This document shows positions 53,154-62,255 of a stretch of DNA of 64,000 nucleotides, one piece after another; the stretch's first letter is position 1, and each line of letters opens with the position of its first letter. The stretch lies in NCBI RefSeq assembly GCF_030341905.1, contig NZ_JATAAF010000008.1:1-64000 (forward strand), in the 5' to 3' direction. The stretch comes from Porticoccus sp. W117 (GTDB lineage: Bacteria > Pseudomonadota > Gammaproteobacteria > Pseudomonadales > Porticoccaceae). Below the pieces are notes generated by a model, which was not told the DNA's origin, ran no database searches, and saw only the letters and a list, made by a program, of their open reading frames with translations. The position numbers and the translations under genes were made by a program.

Positions 53154-53308
53154 GCCTCTAAAAATAGTGATATTTTCGTGAGAGCACCAAAAGTAGGCGC
53201 TTTAGGCGAGGCGGCAGCGCACGGAGGCCCGCAGTGTATAAGGCATACATGAGGAGGCGAGTACGCTGCCAACGCAGCTATCGCGGAAATAGCGCATTTT
53301 TAGAGGTG
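53154..53308. mobile_element. MITE-like element, copy B, ending just before darP
   Basis: 155 bp, same family as 49507-49638: GCCTCTAAAAATAGTGATAT at the left, CGCATTTTTAGAGGTGC at the right, and a long identical middle (CACGGAGGCCCGCAGTGTAT, ATACATGAGGAGGCGAGTAC). It has an extra 23 bp (CCAAAAGTAGGCGCTTTAGG...) after position 53185. Its right end contains AGAGGTG, eight bases before the ATG of darP. Confidence 0.8.
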
Positions 53309-53313
53309 CTTTT

Positions 53314-53841
53314 ATGATTGATTTTCCTGACGACTATGGCAAAGACCCTGAAGACCCGGAAGAAGTAATTCTGGTCAGCAAAACTGAGCTGAAACGGGAC
53401 ATGCAGGAACTGCAACAATTGGGAGAAACCCTGGTTGATCTGCCAGAAAAGCAACTGGAAAAAGTTACCCTGCCGGAACAACTAAGCGACGCCATATACC
53501 TGGCTCGTCGACTCAAACACCGGGAGGGGCGCCGCCGCCAGCTACAGTTTATTGGCAAGCTGATGCGCGATATCGACGTGACAGAAATCCGCCAACAGCT
53601 GGAACAGTTTGACCAGCAGAGCCGTGCCTTTCGCCAGCACTTCCATCAGCTGGAACAGTGGCGCGATCGTCTGGTTGCCGAAGGTGATAGTGCCCTTAAT
53701 GAATGGATGGCCGAGCACCCCGATGCAGATCGACACCAGCTGCGACAATTGATTCGCCAGGCCCAGAAAGAACAATCGCAGCAAAAGTCGCCAGCGGCGA
53801 GTCGGAAATTGTTTAAGGTTTTACGTGAGGCCAGCGAATAA
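53314..53841 (+). CDS. darP: Ribosome-associated protein DarP (YjgA, DUF615)
   Basis: DarP joins late 50S subunit precursors and helps maturation of the peptidyl transferase centre. 175 residues, mainly helical and highly charged: VSKTELKRDMQELQQLGETLVDL, LSDAIYLARRLKHREGRRRQLQFIGKLMRDID and RHQLRQLIRQAQKEQ are family hallmarks. Its ribosome-binding site lies in the adjacent MITE-like element. Confidence 0.93.
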   Translation: MIDFPDDYGKDPEDPEEVILVSKTELKRDMQELQQLGETLVDLPEKQLEKVTLPEQLSDAIYLARRLKHREGRRRQLQFIGKLMRDIDVTEIRQQLEQFDQQSRAFRQHFHQLEQWRDRLVAEGDSALNEWMAEHPDADRHQLRQLIRQAQKEQSQQKSPAASRKLFKVLREASE

Positions 53842-53848
53842 TTCTTTG

Positions 53849-53924
53849 CTGTCATCCTGAGCGTAGCGAAGGATCTCGACGCTTGATCCAGCAAAGAGAT
53901 CCTTCGCTACGCTCAGGATGACAG
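53849..53924. repeat. Dispersed inverted repeat (GTCATCCTGAGCGTAGCGAAGG type)
   Basis: CTGTCATCCTGAGCGTAGCG to its inverted copy CGCTACGCTCAGGATGACAG, forming a near-perfect long hairpin between the convergent darP and aminotransferase genes. Its right end encodes the last residues and stop codon of the aminotransferase. Relatives are at 55168-55255 and 59490-59545. Confidence 0.85.
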
Positions 53925-55091
53925 CACCCCCACCGCCAATCTCTCCAACGCTTCTTCCAACCTGTCCATCTCAGCGGTATAAGTAAAACGCACATATTTA
54001 TTGGCATTGTGCACGCCAAAATCCGTGCCCGGCGTAAATGCCACACCCTGCTCTCTGAGCATTCGCCAACAAAACCCCTCGCCATTGTCGGTGAGTTTTT
54101 CCACATTGGCGTATACGTAAAAAGCCCCGGCGGGCAGATGGTTGATGCCAAAGCCGATTTCTCTTAACCCGTTCACCAGAAAATCGCGGCGGCGCTGAAA
54201 TTCCTGGCGGCGCTGTTCAAGAATTTCTTCAGTTTCCGGTTGCAGCGCAGCCAGTGCGGCATATTGGGAAATAGCGGGGCTGGAGATGTAGAAGTTCTGC
54301 GCCAGGGTATTGATCTTTTCCTGCGCAACTTCCGGCACAATTGCCCAGCCCAAGCGCCAGCCGGTCATACCGAAGTATTTGGAAAAGCTGTTGATGACGT
54401 AAGCGTCATCGGTCACTTCCAGTATGGAGGCAACGTCGGTGGCATCACTTTCTGTATCAGAGTAGGTAAGACCATGATAAATCTCGTCTACCACTAATGC
54501 TGCCTGTTTTTCTGCAGTCAGCTGATGCAGGGCAACCAGATTTTCGCGCGTGATAATTTCTCCGGTGGGATTATTGGGCGAAGCAACCATCACACCGCGT
54601 GTATTTGTCTGCCAATGGCTGCGCGCCAAGTCTGCGGTCAGCTGAAAATTATTGCTGGCATCTACAGGCACACGTTGCGGCTCGGCATCAAGACGGCGAA
54701 CAAAGTTGGGATTGCAAGGGTAACCGGGGTCAGAAAGCAGTAAGCCGTCTCCGGGGTTGAGCAGCAATTCGCACACCATACCCAGAGCGGCGCTACTGCC
54801 GGTGGTAATCACCACCCGCCCGGGTGCCACGGTTACTCCATAACGCCGCCGATACAACTCCGCCACCGCCTCGCGCAATTGAGGAATACCACAGGCAGCG
54901 GTGTACTTGGTGTGGCCCGCTGCCATGGCCTGCTGCGCTGCTTCAAGCACCGGCTGTGGCGTGGCAAACGCGGGTTCTCCCACCTCCATGCGCACAATAT
55001 CCCTACCCTGCGCCTGCAGCTCCATGGCAGCGGCGAGAATATCCATGGCTTTGAAAGAGGTGATATCGCGGCAGCGATTGGCGAATTTCAT
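53913..55091 (-). CDS. Class I/II PLP-dependent aminotransferase
   Basis: 392 residues from the ATG at 55089-55091 (MKFANRCRDITSFKAMDILA); codons further upstream fall in a dispersed repeat and are not genuine. It has the aspartate aminotransferase fold: SPNNPTGEIITREN, VVDEIYHGLTY and the PLP lysine in NSFSKYFGMTGWRLGW. Arg near the end (KYVRFTYT) binds the substrate carboxylate. The group includes enzymes acting on aspartate, alanine, and aromatic or methionine precursors; the substrate cannot be read here. The last codons (GVLSS-stop) come from the repeat at 53849-53924. Confidence 0.92.
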   Translation of the reverse strand: MKFANRCRDITSFKAMDILAAAMELQAQGRDIVRMEVGEPAFATPQPVLEAAQQAMAAGHTKYTAACGIPQLREAVAELYRRRYGVTVAPGRVVITTGSSAALGMVCELLLNPGDGLLLSDPGYPCNPNFVRRLDAEPQRVPVDASNNFQLTADLARSHWQTNTRGVMVASPNNPTGEIITRENLVALHQLTAEKQAALVVDEIYHGLTYSDTESDATDVASILEVTDDAYVINSFSKYFGMTGWRLGWAIVPEVAQEKINTLAQNFYISSPAISQYAALAALQPETEEILEQRRQEFQRRRDFLVNGLREIGFGINHLPAGAFYVYANVEKLTDNGEGFCWRMLREQGVAFTPGTDFGVHNANKYVRFTYTAEMDRLEEALERLAVGVLSS

Positions 55092-55123
55092 GAAGAAACC
55101 TGATTGCGGAATACAAGACACGA

Positions 55124-55255
55124 GATTGCCACGTCGCTGCGCGACTCGCAATGACGTTGGATAATACTGTCATCCTGAGCCGCGTAGCGGCGTGAGGATC
55201 TCAGAGCCTGCAAATTGTGAGATCCTCACGTCGGCTACGCCTCCTCAGGATGACG
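55124..55255. repeat. Two dispersed repeats between the aminotransferase gene and pnp
   Basis: 55124-55156 is a half element of the GATTGCCACGTCGCTGCGCG...GCAATGACG type (compare 16569-16653). 55168-55255 is a complete hairpin of the GTCATCCTGAGCCGCGTAGC type with arms TGAGGATCTCAGAG / TGTGAGATCCTCA. Both are outside coding sequence once the aminotransferase start is set at 55091. Confidence 0.75.
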
Positions 55256-55265
55256 CTGGGCGAAC

Positions 55266-55291
55266 AAAAAACGGGGCCGAAGCCCCGTTTT
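55266..55291 (-). terminator. Intrinsic terminator of pnp
   Basis: On the minus strand ACGGGGC-TTCG-GCCCCGT followed by TTTTTT, 24 bases after the pnp stop. A UUCG-type tetraloop and a strong GC stem make it a textbook rho-independent terminator. Confidence 0.92.
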
Positions 55292-55314
55292 CATCACACC
55301 TTTAATCAGAAGAA

Positions 55315-57450
55315 TTATTCCCCTGCAGGCGCCTCTGTGGCTGATTCTTCAGCGGCACCACCTTCTTCCTGAATATCTTTCATGGTCAGTTTGATACGGC
55401 CGCGGGCGTCCACATCCAATACCTTAACAGGAACGGTCTGACCTTCTTGCAGGTAGTCGGTCACTTTCTCAACGCGCTCCTGGGCGATTTGAGAGATGTG
55501 AACCAGACCATCGGTGCCCGGCATAATGGTCACGAAAGCGCCGAAGTCGACAATGCGGGCAACCTTGCCCTGGTAAACCTTGCCGATTTCCGCTTCCGCA
55601 GTGATTTCTTCGATCTTGAATACCGCCAGGTCCAGAGATTCTTTGTCGGCGGCGTAGATGCGGATGCTGCCGTCGTCTTCGATGTCGATGGAGGCACCGG
55701 TCTCTTCGGTCAGTGCACGGATGGTGGCACCGCCTTTACCGATGACATCGCGAATCTTGTCCGGGTCGATCTTCAGGGTAGAGAAACGCGGCGCACTTTC
55801 CGCCACGGCTTCACGACCACTGTCGATCACCTTGTTCATCTCGCCGAGTATGTGCAGGCGAGCGTGCAGGGCCTGTTCCAGGGCAATTTCCATGATCTCT
55901 TCGTTGATGCCTTCGATCTTGATGTCCATTTGCAAAGCAGTGATACCTTTGGCAGTACCGGCCACTTTAAAGTCCATGTCACCCAGGTGATCTTCGTCGC
56001 CAAGAATGTCGGTCAGTACGGCAAAACCGCTCTGCTCTTTCACCAGGCCCATGGCAATACCGGCAACCGGAGCGCTCAGAGGCACACCGGCGTCCATCAG
56101 TGCCAGAGAGGCGCCACACACTGAGGCCATGGAGCTGGAACCGTTGGATTCGGTGATTTCGGATACCACGCGAATGGTGTAAGGGAATTCCTCAACCGTA
56201 GGCAACACAGCGGCAATGCCGCGGCGTGCCAGGCGGCCGTGGCCCACTTCACGACGACCAGTAAAACCGATGCGGCCACACTCACCCACCGAGTAGGGAG
56301 GGAAGTTGTAGTGCAGCATGAATGGGTCTTTGCGCTCCCCTTCCAGGGCGTCGATGATTTGCGCGTCACGCACTGCACCCAAGGTGGCAGTGGCAATGGC
56401 TTGAGTTTCACCACGGGTAAACAATGCTGTGCCGTGTACATTGGGCAGCAGGCCCACTTCCACGTTGATGGCGCGAACGGTTTTGCTGTCGCGACCGTCG
56501 ATACGGGGTTCACCAGCAATGATGCGGCCGCGAACAATTTCTTTTTCCAGTTTTTTGAAGTAATCGCCAACCGTGTCGGCAGCGACGCCACCTTCTTCAT
56601 CAGACGTCAGGGCTTCAACAGCTGCATCGCGCAATTCGTTAACGCGGGTAACGCGCTCTTGCTTGTCGATAATGGCGTAAGCGTTGGCCAGGTCGGCACC
56701 TACTTGCTGGTTGAGGGCAGTTTTCAGCTCGGTGTTTACTTCAGCAGCCTGCCAGTCCCAGCGTGGTTTGCCCACTTCAGCAACCAGTTGATCGATTACC
56801 TGGATAACCGCCTGCATTTCCTGGTGAGCGTACAGTACCGCACCCAGCATCAGGTCTTCCGGCAACTCTTTGGCTTCAGATTCCACCATCAGTACCGCTT
56901 CTTCGGTACCGGCAACCACCATGTCAAGAACAGAGCCTTCCAGCTCGCTGTAGGTGGGGTTCAGCAGGTAGCCGTCTTGCTGGCTGAAGCCAACGCGGGC
57001 AGCGCCGATGGGGCCACTAAATGGCACGCCGGAAATGGCCAGAGCCGCAGACGCACCGATCATGGCGGGAATGTCAGGGTCGATGTTTTTGTTGGCTGAG
57101 ATCACCGTACAAACAACCTGGACCTCGTTCTTAAAGCCGTCCGGAAACAGCGGGCGGATAGGACGGTCGATCAGGCGAGACGTCAGGGTTTCTTTTTCAG
57201 AAGGGCGACCTTCGCGTTTGAAGAAACCACCGGGGATTTTACCGGCAGCGTAAGCTTTTTCCTGATAGTTAACAGTCAGCGGGAAAAAGTCCTGGCCGGG
57301 CTTGGCTTGCTTGGCACCAACCACAGTACAAAGTACCGCGGTATCGTCCATGGAGCAGATCACCGCACCGCTGGCCTGACGGGCAACGCGGCCAGTTTCC
57401 AGGGTGATGGTGTGGTTTCCGTATTGGAATTTTTTAATGGTAGGAGTCAT
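55315..57450 (-). CDS. pnp: Polyribonucleotide nucleotidyltransferase (PNPase)
   Basis: PNPase degrades RNA 3' to 5' with phosphate, in the degradosome. 711 residues: two RNase PH domains ([23 protein letters not shown] and the catalytic half with [49 protein letters not shown]), KH domain ([23 protein letters not shown], about 560-615) and S1 domain ([31 protein letters not shown]). Normal length. It follows rpsO; a long inverted repeat lies between. Confidence 0.97.
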   Translation of the reverse strand: MTPTIKKFQYGNHTITLETGRVARQASGAVICSMDDTAVLCTVVGAKQAKPGQDFFPLTVNYQEKAYAAGKIPGGFFKREGRPSEKETLTSRLIDRPIRPLFPDGFKNEVQVVCTVISANKNIDPDIPAMIGASAALAISGVPFSGPIGAARVGFSQQDGYLLNPTYSELEGSVLDMVVAGTEEAVLMVESEAKELPEDLMLGAVLYAHQEMQAVIQVIDQLVAEVGKPRWDWQAAEVNTELKTALNQQVGADLANAYAIIDKQERVTRVNELRDAAVEALTSDEEGGVAADTVGDYFKKLEKEIVRGRIIAGEPRIDGRDSKTVRAINVEVGLLPNVHGTALFTRGETQAIATATLGAVRDAQIIDALEGERKDPFMLHYNFPPYSVGECGRIGFTGRREVGHGRLARRGIAAVLPTVEEFPYTIRVVSEITESNGSSSMASVCGASLALMDAGVPLSAPVAGIAMGLVKEQSGFAVLTDILGDEDHLGDMDFKVAGTAKGITALQMDIKIEGINEEIMEIALEQALHARLHILGEMNKVIDSGREAVAESAPRFSTLKIDPDKIRDVIGKGGATIRALTEETGASIDIEDDGSIRIYAADKESLDLAVFKIEEITAEAEIGKVYQGKVARIVDFGAFVTIMPGTDGLVHISQIAQERVEKVTDYLQEGQTVPVKVLDVDARGRIKLTMKDIQEEGGAAEESATEAPAGE

Positions 57451-57500
57451 TTTTTGTTCCTGTATTTTTTTGATCCCGCAGCTGCTGTGTTTTTGCTGCT

Positions 57501-57625
57501 CGGGTTACCTATTTATACGGAAGATGTGAGACGAGAGATGAGAGACGGGCGGCTACGAATCCTGTTCGAAGTACCTCGTCTCTCATCTCTCGTCTCACAT
57601 CTCTCACCATACCCATAGGTAACTC
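57501..57625. repeat. Nested long inverted repeat between rpsO and pnp
   Basis: Inner arms 57523-57547 and 57577-57601 (GATGTGAGACGAGAGATGAG and complement) are perfect 25-bp inverted copies. Outer short arms CGGGTTACCTAT (57501-57512) and ATAGGTAACTCG (57614-57625) extend the symmetry. In mRNA this makes a large stem at the site where, in E. coli, RNase III cuts the pnp leader. Whether it works in pnp control is unknown. Confidence 0.75.
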
Positions 57626-57670
57626 GATCAGCACACAAAAATCAGTTTGGAATCGATTGGTTAAAAATAA

Positions 57671-57693
57671 CAGTGGCCCCAAAGGGGCCACTG
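57671..57693 (-). terminator. Intrinsic terminator of rpsO
   Basis: On the minus strand CAGTGGCCCC-TTT-GGGGCCACTG followed by TTATTTTTAA, ten bases after the rpsO stop. It allows partial separation of rpsO and pnp expression. Confidence 0.9.
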
Positions 57694-57702
57694 AAACAAG
57701 AC

Positions 57703-57972
57703 TTAACGACGCAGGCCGAGCTTTTTGATCAGCGCAGCGTAACGTTCAACATCTTTGCCCTTCACGTAATCCAGCAGCTTGCGACGCTGGTTTACCATGC
57801 GAATCAGACCGCGACGGGAGTGGTGGTCTTTTTTGTGATCGCCGAAGTGGCCTTGCAGCTTATTGATGTTGGCAGTCAGCAGGGCAACCTGTACTTCCGG
57901 AGAACCAGTGTCGCCTTCGCCTTTGCCGTGTTCAGCAACAATAGCTGCTTTTTCTTGTGCACTCAGTGCCAT
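57703..57972 (-). CDS. rpsO: 30S ribosomal protein S15
   Basis: 89 residues, binds the central domain of 16S r[39 protein letters not shown], then [31 protein letters not shown] is the S15 signature. Standard truB-rpsO-pnp order. Confidence 0.98.
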   Translation of the reverse strand: MALSAQEKAAIVAEHGKGEGDTGSPEVQVALLTANINKLQGHFGDHKKDHHSRRGLIRMVNQRRKLLDYVKGKDVERYAALIKKLGLRR

Positions 57973-58040
57973 GATTATTTCCTCATTAATATGCGGTTAG
58001 TGGATACAGGCAGTCCGCGCATATTTACAGACTGCCTAAT

Positions 58041-58119
58041 GTTTGACGTTTGATGTTGGACGTTCGACGAATCCGGCTCAGAGCCACTCGTCCAACGTCC
58101 AACATCCAACGTCTAACGC
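58041..58119. repeat. Inverted repeat between truB and rpsO, covering the truB stop
   Basis: Arms of about 30 bases: 58041-58070 (GTTTGACGTTTGATGTTGGA...) and 58088-58119 (its near complement ...GTCCAACATCCAACGTCTAA). The right arm includes the TAG of truB (58113-58115). The sequence looks like multiples of a GACGTTNGA unit. Confidence 0.75.
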
Positions 58120-59057
58120 TCTACAATCAGACGACGTGGGGCTACCATGCCGTCATCAAGAATTTCTGCGACACCCAAAAAGGGGCCGTCTTCCAGAAAG
58201 ATGCGCACTATATCGCCTTCTTCCCCGTCGCGATAGGCCTGCGGGCAGATTACCGGCTGGCCTTTTTTGAAGTAAAACGCCACATCTTCCGACAAATCGA
58301 AGCCGGGCAGATCGTCTACGGCCGCCTCGGTGGGCTTGAGCAGGTAATCCATGTCCTCGCCGCGCTTGCCCTCGCGCAATTGTTCCAGCTCTGCCAAGGA
58401 GGTTGTGTCCTCCTCAAAAAACGGCCCCGCCTGGGTGCGATGCAACATGGAAACGTGGGCTCCCACACCCAGCGCTTCGCCTAAATCTTCCGCCAGGGTA
58501 CGGATATAAGTGCCCTTGGTGCAGTGCACAAATACATCTGCTTCGGCGATCTCACCCGACCTAAAGTCCAGAAAATCGTACTGGAAGATCGTACAGGGCC
58601 GGGCTTCCCGCTCTACAGTAATGCCCTGGCGCGCCAGCTTGTACAGCGGCTCGCCATTGTGCTTGAGTGCCGAATACATGGAAGGCACTTGCATAATGTC
58701 GCCGCGAAACGGTTCGATGGCCTTTTCCACCATCTTTTTGGTCAGCTTGGCAGCGCTTTGTTGCGCCACGATGTCACCATCACTATCGCCGGTTTCCGTC
58801 TGGATACCAAAACGAAAAGTGGCGCGGTAGCCCTTGTCTGAATCCAGCAGAAAGTGGGAAAACTTGGTGGCCTCTCCCAGGCAAATAGGCAGCACGCCGG
58901 TTGCCAGCGGGTCGAGACTGCCCGTATGCCCTGCCTTGTCGGCGAACATCAGGTACTTGACCCGTTGCAGAGCGTCGTTTGAACTCATGCCGGAAGGCTT
59001 GTTCAGCAGGAACACACCGCTCACCGGGCGGCCGCGCTGGCGTCGACGTCTACCCAC
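58113..59057 (-). CDS. truB: tRNA pseudouridine(55) synthase
   Basis: TruB makes the universal pseudouridine 55 in the T-loop of tRNAs. 314 residues: VSGVFLLNKPSGMSSNDALQRVK, then the catalytic Asp in KAGHTGSLDPLATGVLPICLGEATK, KGYRATFRFGIQTETGDSDG, and TKGTYIRTLAEDLGEALG. The C-terminal PUA-like part ends MVAPRRLIVER. It overlaps no neighbour; rbfA ends two bases upstream. Confidence 0.97.
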   Translation of the reverse strand: MGRRRRQRGRPVSGVFLLNKPSGMSSNDALQRVKYLMFADKAGHTGSLDPLATGVLPICLGEATKFSHFLLDSDKGYRATFRFGIQTETGDSDGDIVAQQSAAKLTKKMVEKAIEPFRGDIMQVPSMYSALKHNGEPLYKLARQGITVEREARPCTIFQYDFLDFRSGEIAEADVFVHCTKGTYIRTLAEDLGEALGVGAHVSMLHRTQAGPFFEEDTTSLAELEQLREGKRGEDMDYLLKPTEAAVDDLPGFDLSEDVAFYFKKGQPVICPQAYRDGEEGDIVRIFLEDGPFLGVAEILDDGMVAPRRLIVER

Positions 59058-59059
59058 GA

Positions 59060-59473
59060 TTAATTCTCGCTGCCGCCTTGTTCAGGGTCAGCGCCGTCAG
59101 TGGCCTGGCGTTTTTTGGTGTCATCAAACACGGTTTTTTCGATCAACGCTTCCAAATTCTGGCCGTAGCGCACGCTCTTGTCGTAGACAAAGCGCAGCTT
59201 GGGGGTGGCGCGCAACTCCATGGAGCGGGCCACCTGATTACGCAAGAAGCCGGCAGCGCCGTTAAGTACTTCCGCCGCTTTGCGGGAGTCGGCTTCGGTG
59301 TCGTGACCCACAAAGGTAACAAACACCTTGGCGTGGGACAGATCTCGGCTCACTTCCGCGCCAGTGACGTTGACCATGCCCACCCGCGGGTCGCGAATTT
59401 CATCGCGAATCAACACCGCCAGCTCGCGCTGCAGGGCGTCGGAAATTCGTTGAGTGCGGCTGTAGTCAGTCAT
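59060..59473 (-). CDS. rbfA: Ribosome-binding factor A
   Basis: RbfA helps 16S rRNA 5' processing and 30S maturation, important in the cold. 137 residues: SRTQRISDALQRELAVLIRDEIRDPRVGMVNVTGAEVSRDLSHAKVFVTF is the family core, followed by ELRATPKLRFVYDKSV. A charged tail (KKRQATDGADPEQGGSEN) ends it. It lies between infB and truB. Confidence 0.96.
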   Translation of the reverse strand: MTDYSRTQRISDALQRELAVLIRDEIRDPRVGMVNVTGAEVSRDLSHAKVFVTFVGHDTEADSRKAAEVLNGAAGFLRNQVARSMELRATPKLRFVYDKSVRYGQNLEALIEKTVFDDTKKRQATDGADPEQGGSEN

Positions 59474-59489
59474 TCATATTCTCAAATTT

Positions 59490-59620
59490 GTCGTCCTGAG
59501 GAGCGCAGCGACGTGAGGATCTCAGGGCCTGATACCTGTGAGATTGACTCGCACCATCCTTGGTGCTCGGCCCTACGGGCCGCCTTTGGCGCCCAAATTG
59601 GCTTTCCTGCCAATTTGTCT
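59490..59620. repeat. Dispersed repeat fragments between infB and rbfA
   Basis: 59490-59545 is a half element of the GTCCTGAGGAGCGCAGCGAC type (relative of 55168-55255). 59595-59618 is a small inverted repeat, CAAATTGG / CCAATTTG. The infB-rbfA gap of 175 bases holds nothing else. Confidence 0.6.
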
Positions 59621-59648
59621 TCGGCTGCGCTCAGGGTTGCAAGGTCGC

Positions 59649-62195
59649 TTACAGCGACCTTGCAACCTGGACGATGTCGAACACTTCGATCTGGTCGCCC
59701 ACTTTGACGTCGTTGTAGTCTTTTACGCCGATGCCGCATTCCATGCCGTTGCGTACGTCTTGTACGTCGTCTTTAAAGCGACGCAGGGATTCCAGTTCGC
59801 CTTCGTAGATCACTACGTTGTCGCGCAGTACGCGAATCGGCTTGCTGCGGTAGACGGTACCTTCCACCACCATACAACCGGCGATGGCACCCAGTTTGGG
59901 TGAGCGGAACACGTCGCGCACTTCGGCGATGCCGACAATTTCTTCTTTCTCTTCCGGCGCCAGCATGCCACTGAGGGCTTGCTTCACTTCATCCAGCAGC
60001 TGGTAAATGATGCTGTAGTAGCGCAGGTCGATGCTCTCCGCTTCCGCCAGGCGGCGCGCAGAGGCATCGGCACGAACGTTAAAGCCCATCACAACAGCAC
60101 CGGAAGTCAGCGCCAGGTTCATATCGGATTCGGTAATACCTCCAACACCTGAGGACACCACCTCCACCGCCACTTCGTCGTTGGCGAAGTCTGCCAGTGA
60201 CGAAATAATGGCTTCCAGAGAGCCGCGCACGTCGGTTTTCAAAACCACCGGCAATACTTTCTTCTCGTTGCCTTCAAAGGTGGCAAACATGCTTTCCAGC
60301 TTGGCCGCCTGCTGGCGCGCCTGGCGCTCTTCGCGGGCTTTTTGCTGGCGGTGTTCGGCCACGTCGCGGGCTTTGCGCTCGTCGGCCACTACGACAAATT
60401 CTTCACCGGCATCCGGGGCCACATCCAGACCGAGGATTTCCACAGGTATGGAGGGGCCAGCACTTTGAATAGGCTTGCCGTTTTCGTCCACCATAGCGCG
60501 CACTTTACCGGCGCTTTCTCCGGCCAGCACGTAATCACCTTTGTTCAAGGTACCGCCCTGGATCAGAGCAGTGGCCACTACGCCGCGGCCTTTGTCCAGA
60601 CGCGCTTCGACGATAACACCCTTGGCAGGGCCATCTACCGGAGCCGTCAGTTCCATCAACTCAGACTGCAGCAGTACCGCTTCTAACAGCTCGTCGATGC
60701 CTTGACCGGTGTGGGCAGAGACATGAATAAACTGGGTGTCGCCACCCCAATCTTCGGGGATTACTTCCTTGGCGGACAGTTCGTTGGTGACACGATCCGG
60801 GTCGGCGCCTTCTTTGTCCATTTTGTTAATGGCTACCACCAGGGGCACGCCGGCGGCGCGGGCGTGCTGAATGGCTTCTTCCGTTTGCGGCATCACACCG
60901 TCGTCCGCAGCCACCACCAGAATCACCACGTCGGTGGACTGGGCACCACGGGCGCGCATCGCGGTAAAGGCGGCGTGTCCCGGCGTATCCAGGAAGGTCA
61001 CCATGCCTTTCGGCGTGTTTACGTGGTAGGCGCCAATGTGCTGGGTAATACCACCGGCTTCGCCAGAGGCCACACGACTTTCGCGAATGTAATCCAGCAG
61101 CGAGGTTTTACCGTGGTCAACGTGACCCATTACGGTAACCACCGGCGCGCGGGATTCTTCCGCTGCGGCCTCACTCATGTCAGCCAGTACCGCCGCCAGT
61201 TCGTCTTCCACCGCATTGGCAGAAACCGCCACTGGGTTGTGGCCCAGTTCTTCCACCACCAGAGTGGCGGTGTCGCGGTCGATAGCCTGGTTGATGGTCA
61301 CCATGGTGCCCATCTTCATCAGCTCTTTGATCACAACGCCCGCTTTAACGGCCATTTTCTGGGCCAGTTCGCCCACTTGAATTTCTTCCGGCAGCTCCAC
61401 GTCGTGAACAATCTTTTCGGTGGGGCGCTTGAACTTGTGCTTGTTGTCACCCTTGAGTTTGATTGGCTTGCTGGCCGCCGCTTTGCGGCTGGTTTTCAAG
61501 CGCGGGGTTTTAACAATGCCTTTTACTTCGTCCAGATCATCTGCCAGAGCCACCGGGTTTTTGTTCTTGTCCACCTTGGGGGCGAGACGAGACTTTTTCT
61601 TGGCCGGTTTTTTCTCTTCTTCAGCAGGAGTCGGCGCGGCAGTTTCAACTGGCTGCGCGTGTTTTCTGGCTTTGAGCGCTTCGGCTTTTTCCAATTCAGC
61701 GGCCTTCAGCTGTGCTTCTTCCGCCGCCTTGCGCTGTTCTTCTTCCGCTTTCAAACGTGCCTGCTCTTCGGCTTCTTGCTGGGCCTGGCGGCGGGCTTCC
61801 AGAGCAGCAACGCGCTTGGCTTCGGCATCATCCAGAGGCGATGCAGCCGGTTCCATCTCGCGGGCTTTTTCTTCCGCTTCCGCCTGGGCAGCAATTTCTT
61901 CGTCGCTGCGCTTTACGTAGGTACGCTTTTTACGCACCTCAACCGCCACGGCTTTTTTGCCAGCGCCCACTTTCAGAGTGCTGACAGTCTTGCGCTTGAG
62001 CGTGATTTTCTTGGGCTCGCGGGTGCTCTCCCCATGCAGGCTTTTCAGGTAGGCCAGCAGGGTTTGCTTCTCTTCGTCTGCGACCACATCGGTTTCTGAC
62101 GTTTGCGTCAGGCCCGCTTCCTGCATTTGCTTGAGCAGACGATCTGCGCTAACGCCAACCACTTTAGCGAGTTCGCTTACAGTCACCTCTGCCAT
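59649..62195 (-). CDS. infB: Translation initiation factor IF-2
   Basis: IF-2 brings initiator tRNA to the ribosome and drives subunit joining. 848 residues: N-terminal IF2N domain ([25 protein letters not shown]), a long Lys/Glu/Ala-rich linker (about 90-200), a second IF2N-like part ([26 protein letters not shown]), the GTPase domain from about 350 ([33 protein letters not shown]), then domains II, III and the fMet-tRNA binding domain IV. nusA lies 60 bases upstream. Confidence 0.98.
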   Translation of the reverse strand: MAEVTVSELAKVVGVSADRLLKQMQEAGLTQTSETDVVADEEKQTLLAYLKSLHGESTREPKKITLKRKTVSTLKVGAGKKAVAVEVRKKRTYVKRSDEEIAAQAEAEEKAREMEPAASPLDDAEAKRVAALEARRQAQQEAEEQARLKAEEEQRKAAEEAQLKAAELEKAEALKARKHAQPVETAAPTPAEEEKKPAKKKSRLAPKVDKNKNPVALADDLDEVKGIVKTPRLKTSRKAAASKPIKLKGDNKHKFKRPTEKIVHDVELPEEIQVGELAQKMAVKAGVVIKELMKMGTMVTINQAIDRDTATLVVEELGHNPVAVSANAVEDELAAVLADMSEAAAEESRAPVVTVMGHVDHGKTSLLDYIRESRVASGEAGGITQHIGAYHVNTPKGMVTFLDTPGHAAFTAMRARGAQSTDVVILVVAADDGVMPQTEEAIQHARAAGVPLVVAINKMDKEGADPDRVTNELSAKEVIPEDWGGDTQFIHVSAHTGQGIDELLEAVLLQSELMELTAPVDGPAKGVIVEARLDKGRGVVATALIQGGTLNKGDYVLAGESAGKVRAMVDENGKPIQSAGPSIPVEILGLDVAPDAGEEFVVVADERKARDVAEHRQQKAREERQARQQAAKLESMFATFEGNEKKVLPVVLKTDVRGSLEAIISSLADFANDEVAVEVVSSGVGGITESDMNLALTSGAVVMGFNVRADASARRLAEAESIDLRYYSIIYQLLDEVKQALSGMLAPEEKEEIVGIAEVRDVFRSPKLGAIAGCMVVEGTVYRSKPIRVLRDNVVIYEGELESLRRFKDDVQDVRNGMECGIGVKDYNDVKVGDQIEVFDIVQVARSL

Positions 62196-62255
62196 TTGTA
62201 TTCCTCAGTATTTTTCATTGCCCGTTGCCGGGTCGTTGTGTGGCGCGCTGCGCTT

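Noticed and set aside
60702-62099. A 465-codon open frame on the plus strand
   Set aside because: It is antisense to infB; its His/Phe/Gly-rich translation mirrors the charged, repetitive IF-2 sequence. IF-2 on the minus strand is beyond doubt.
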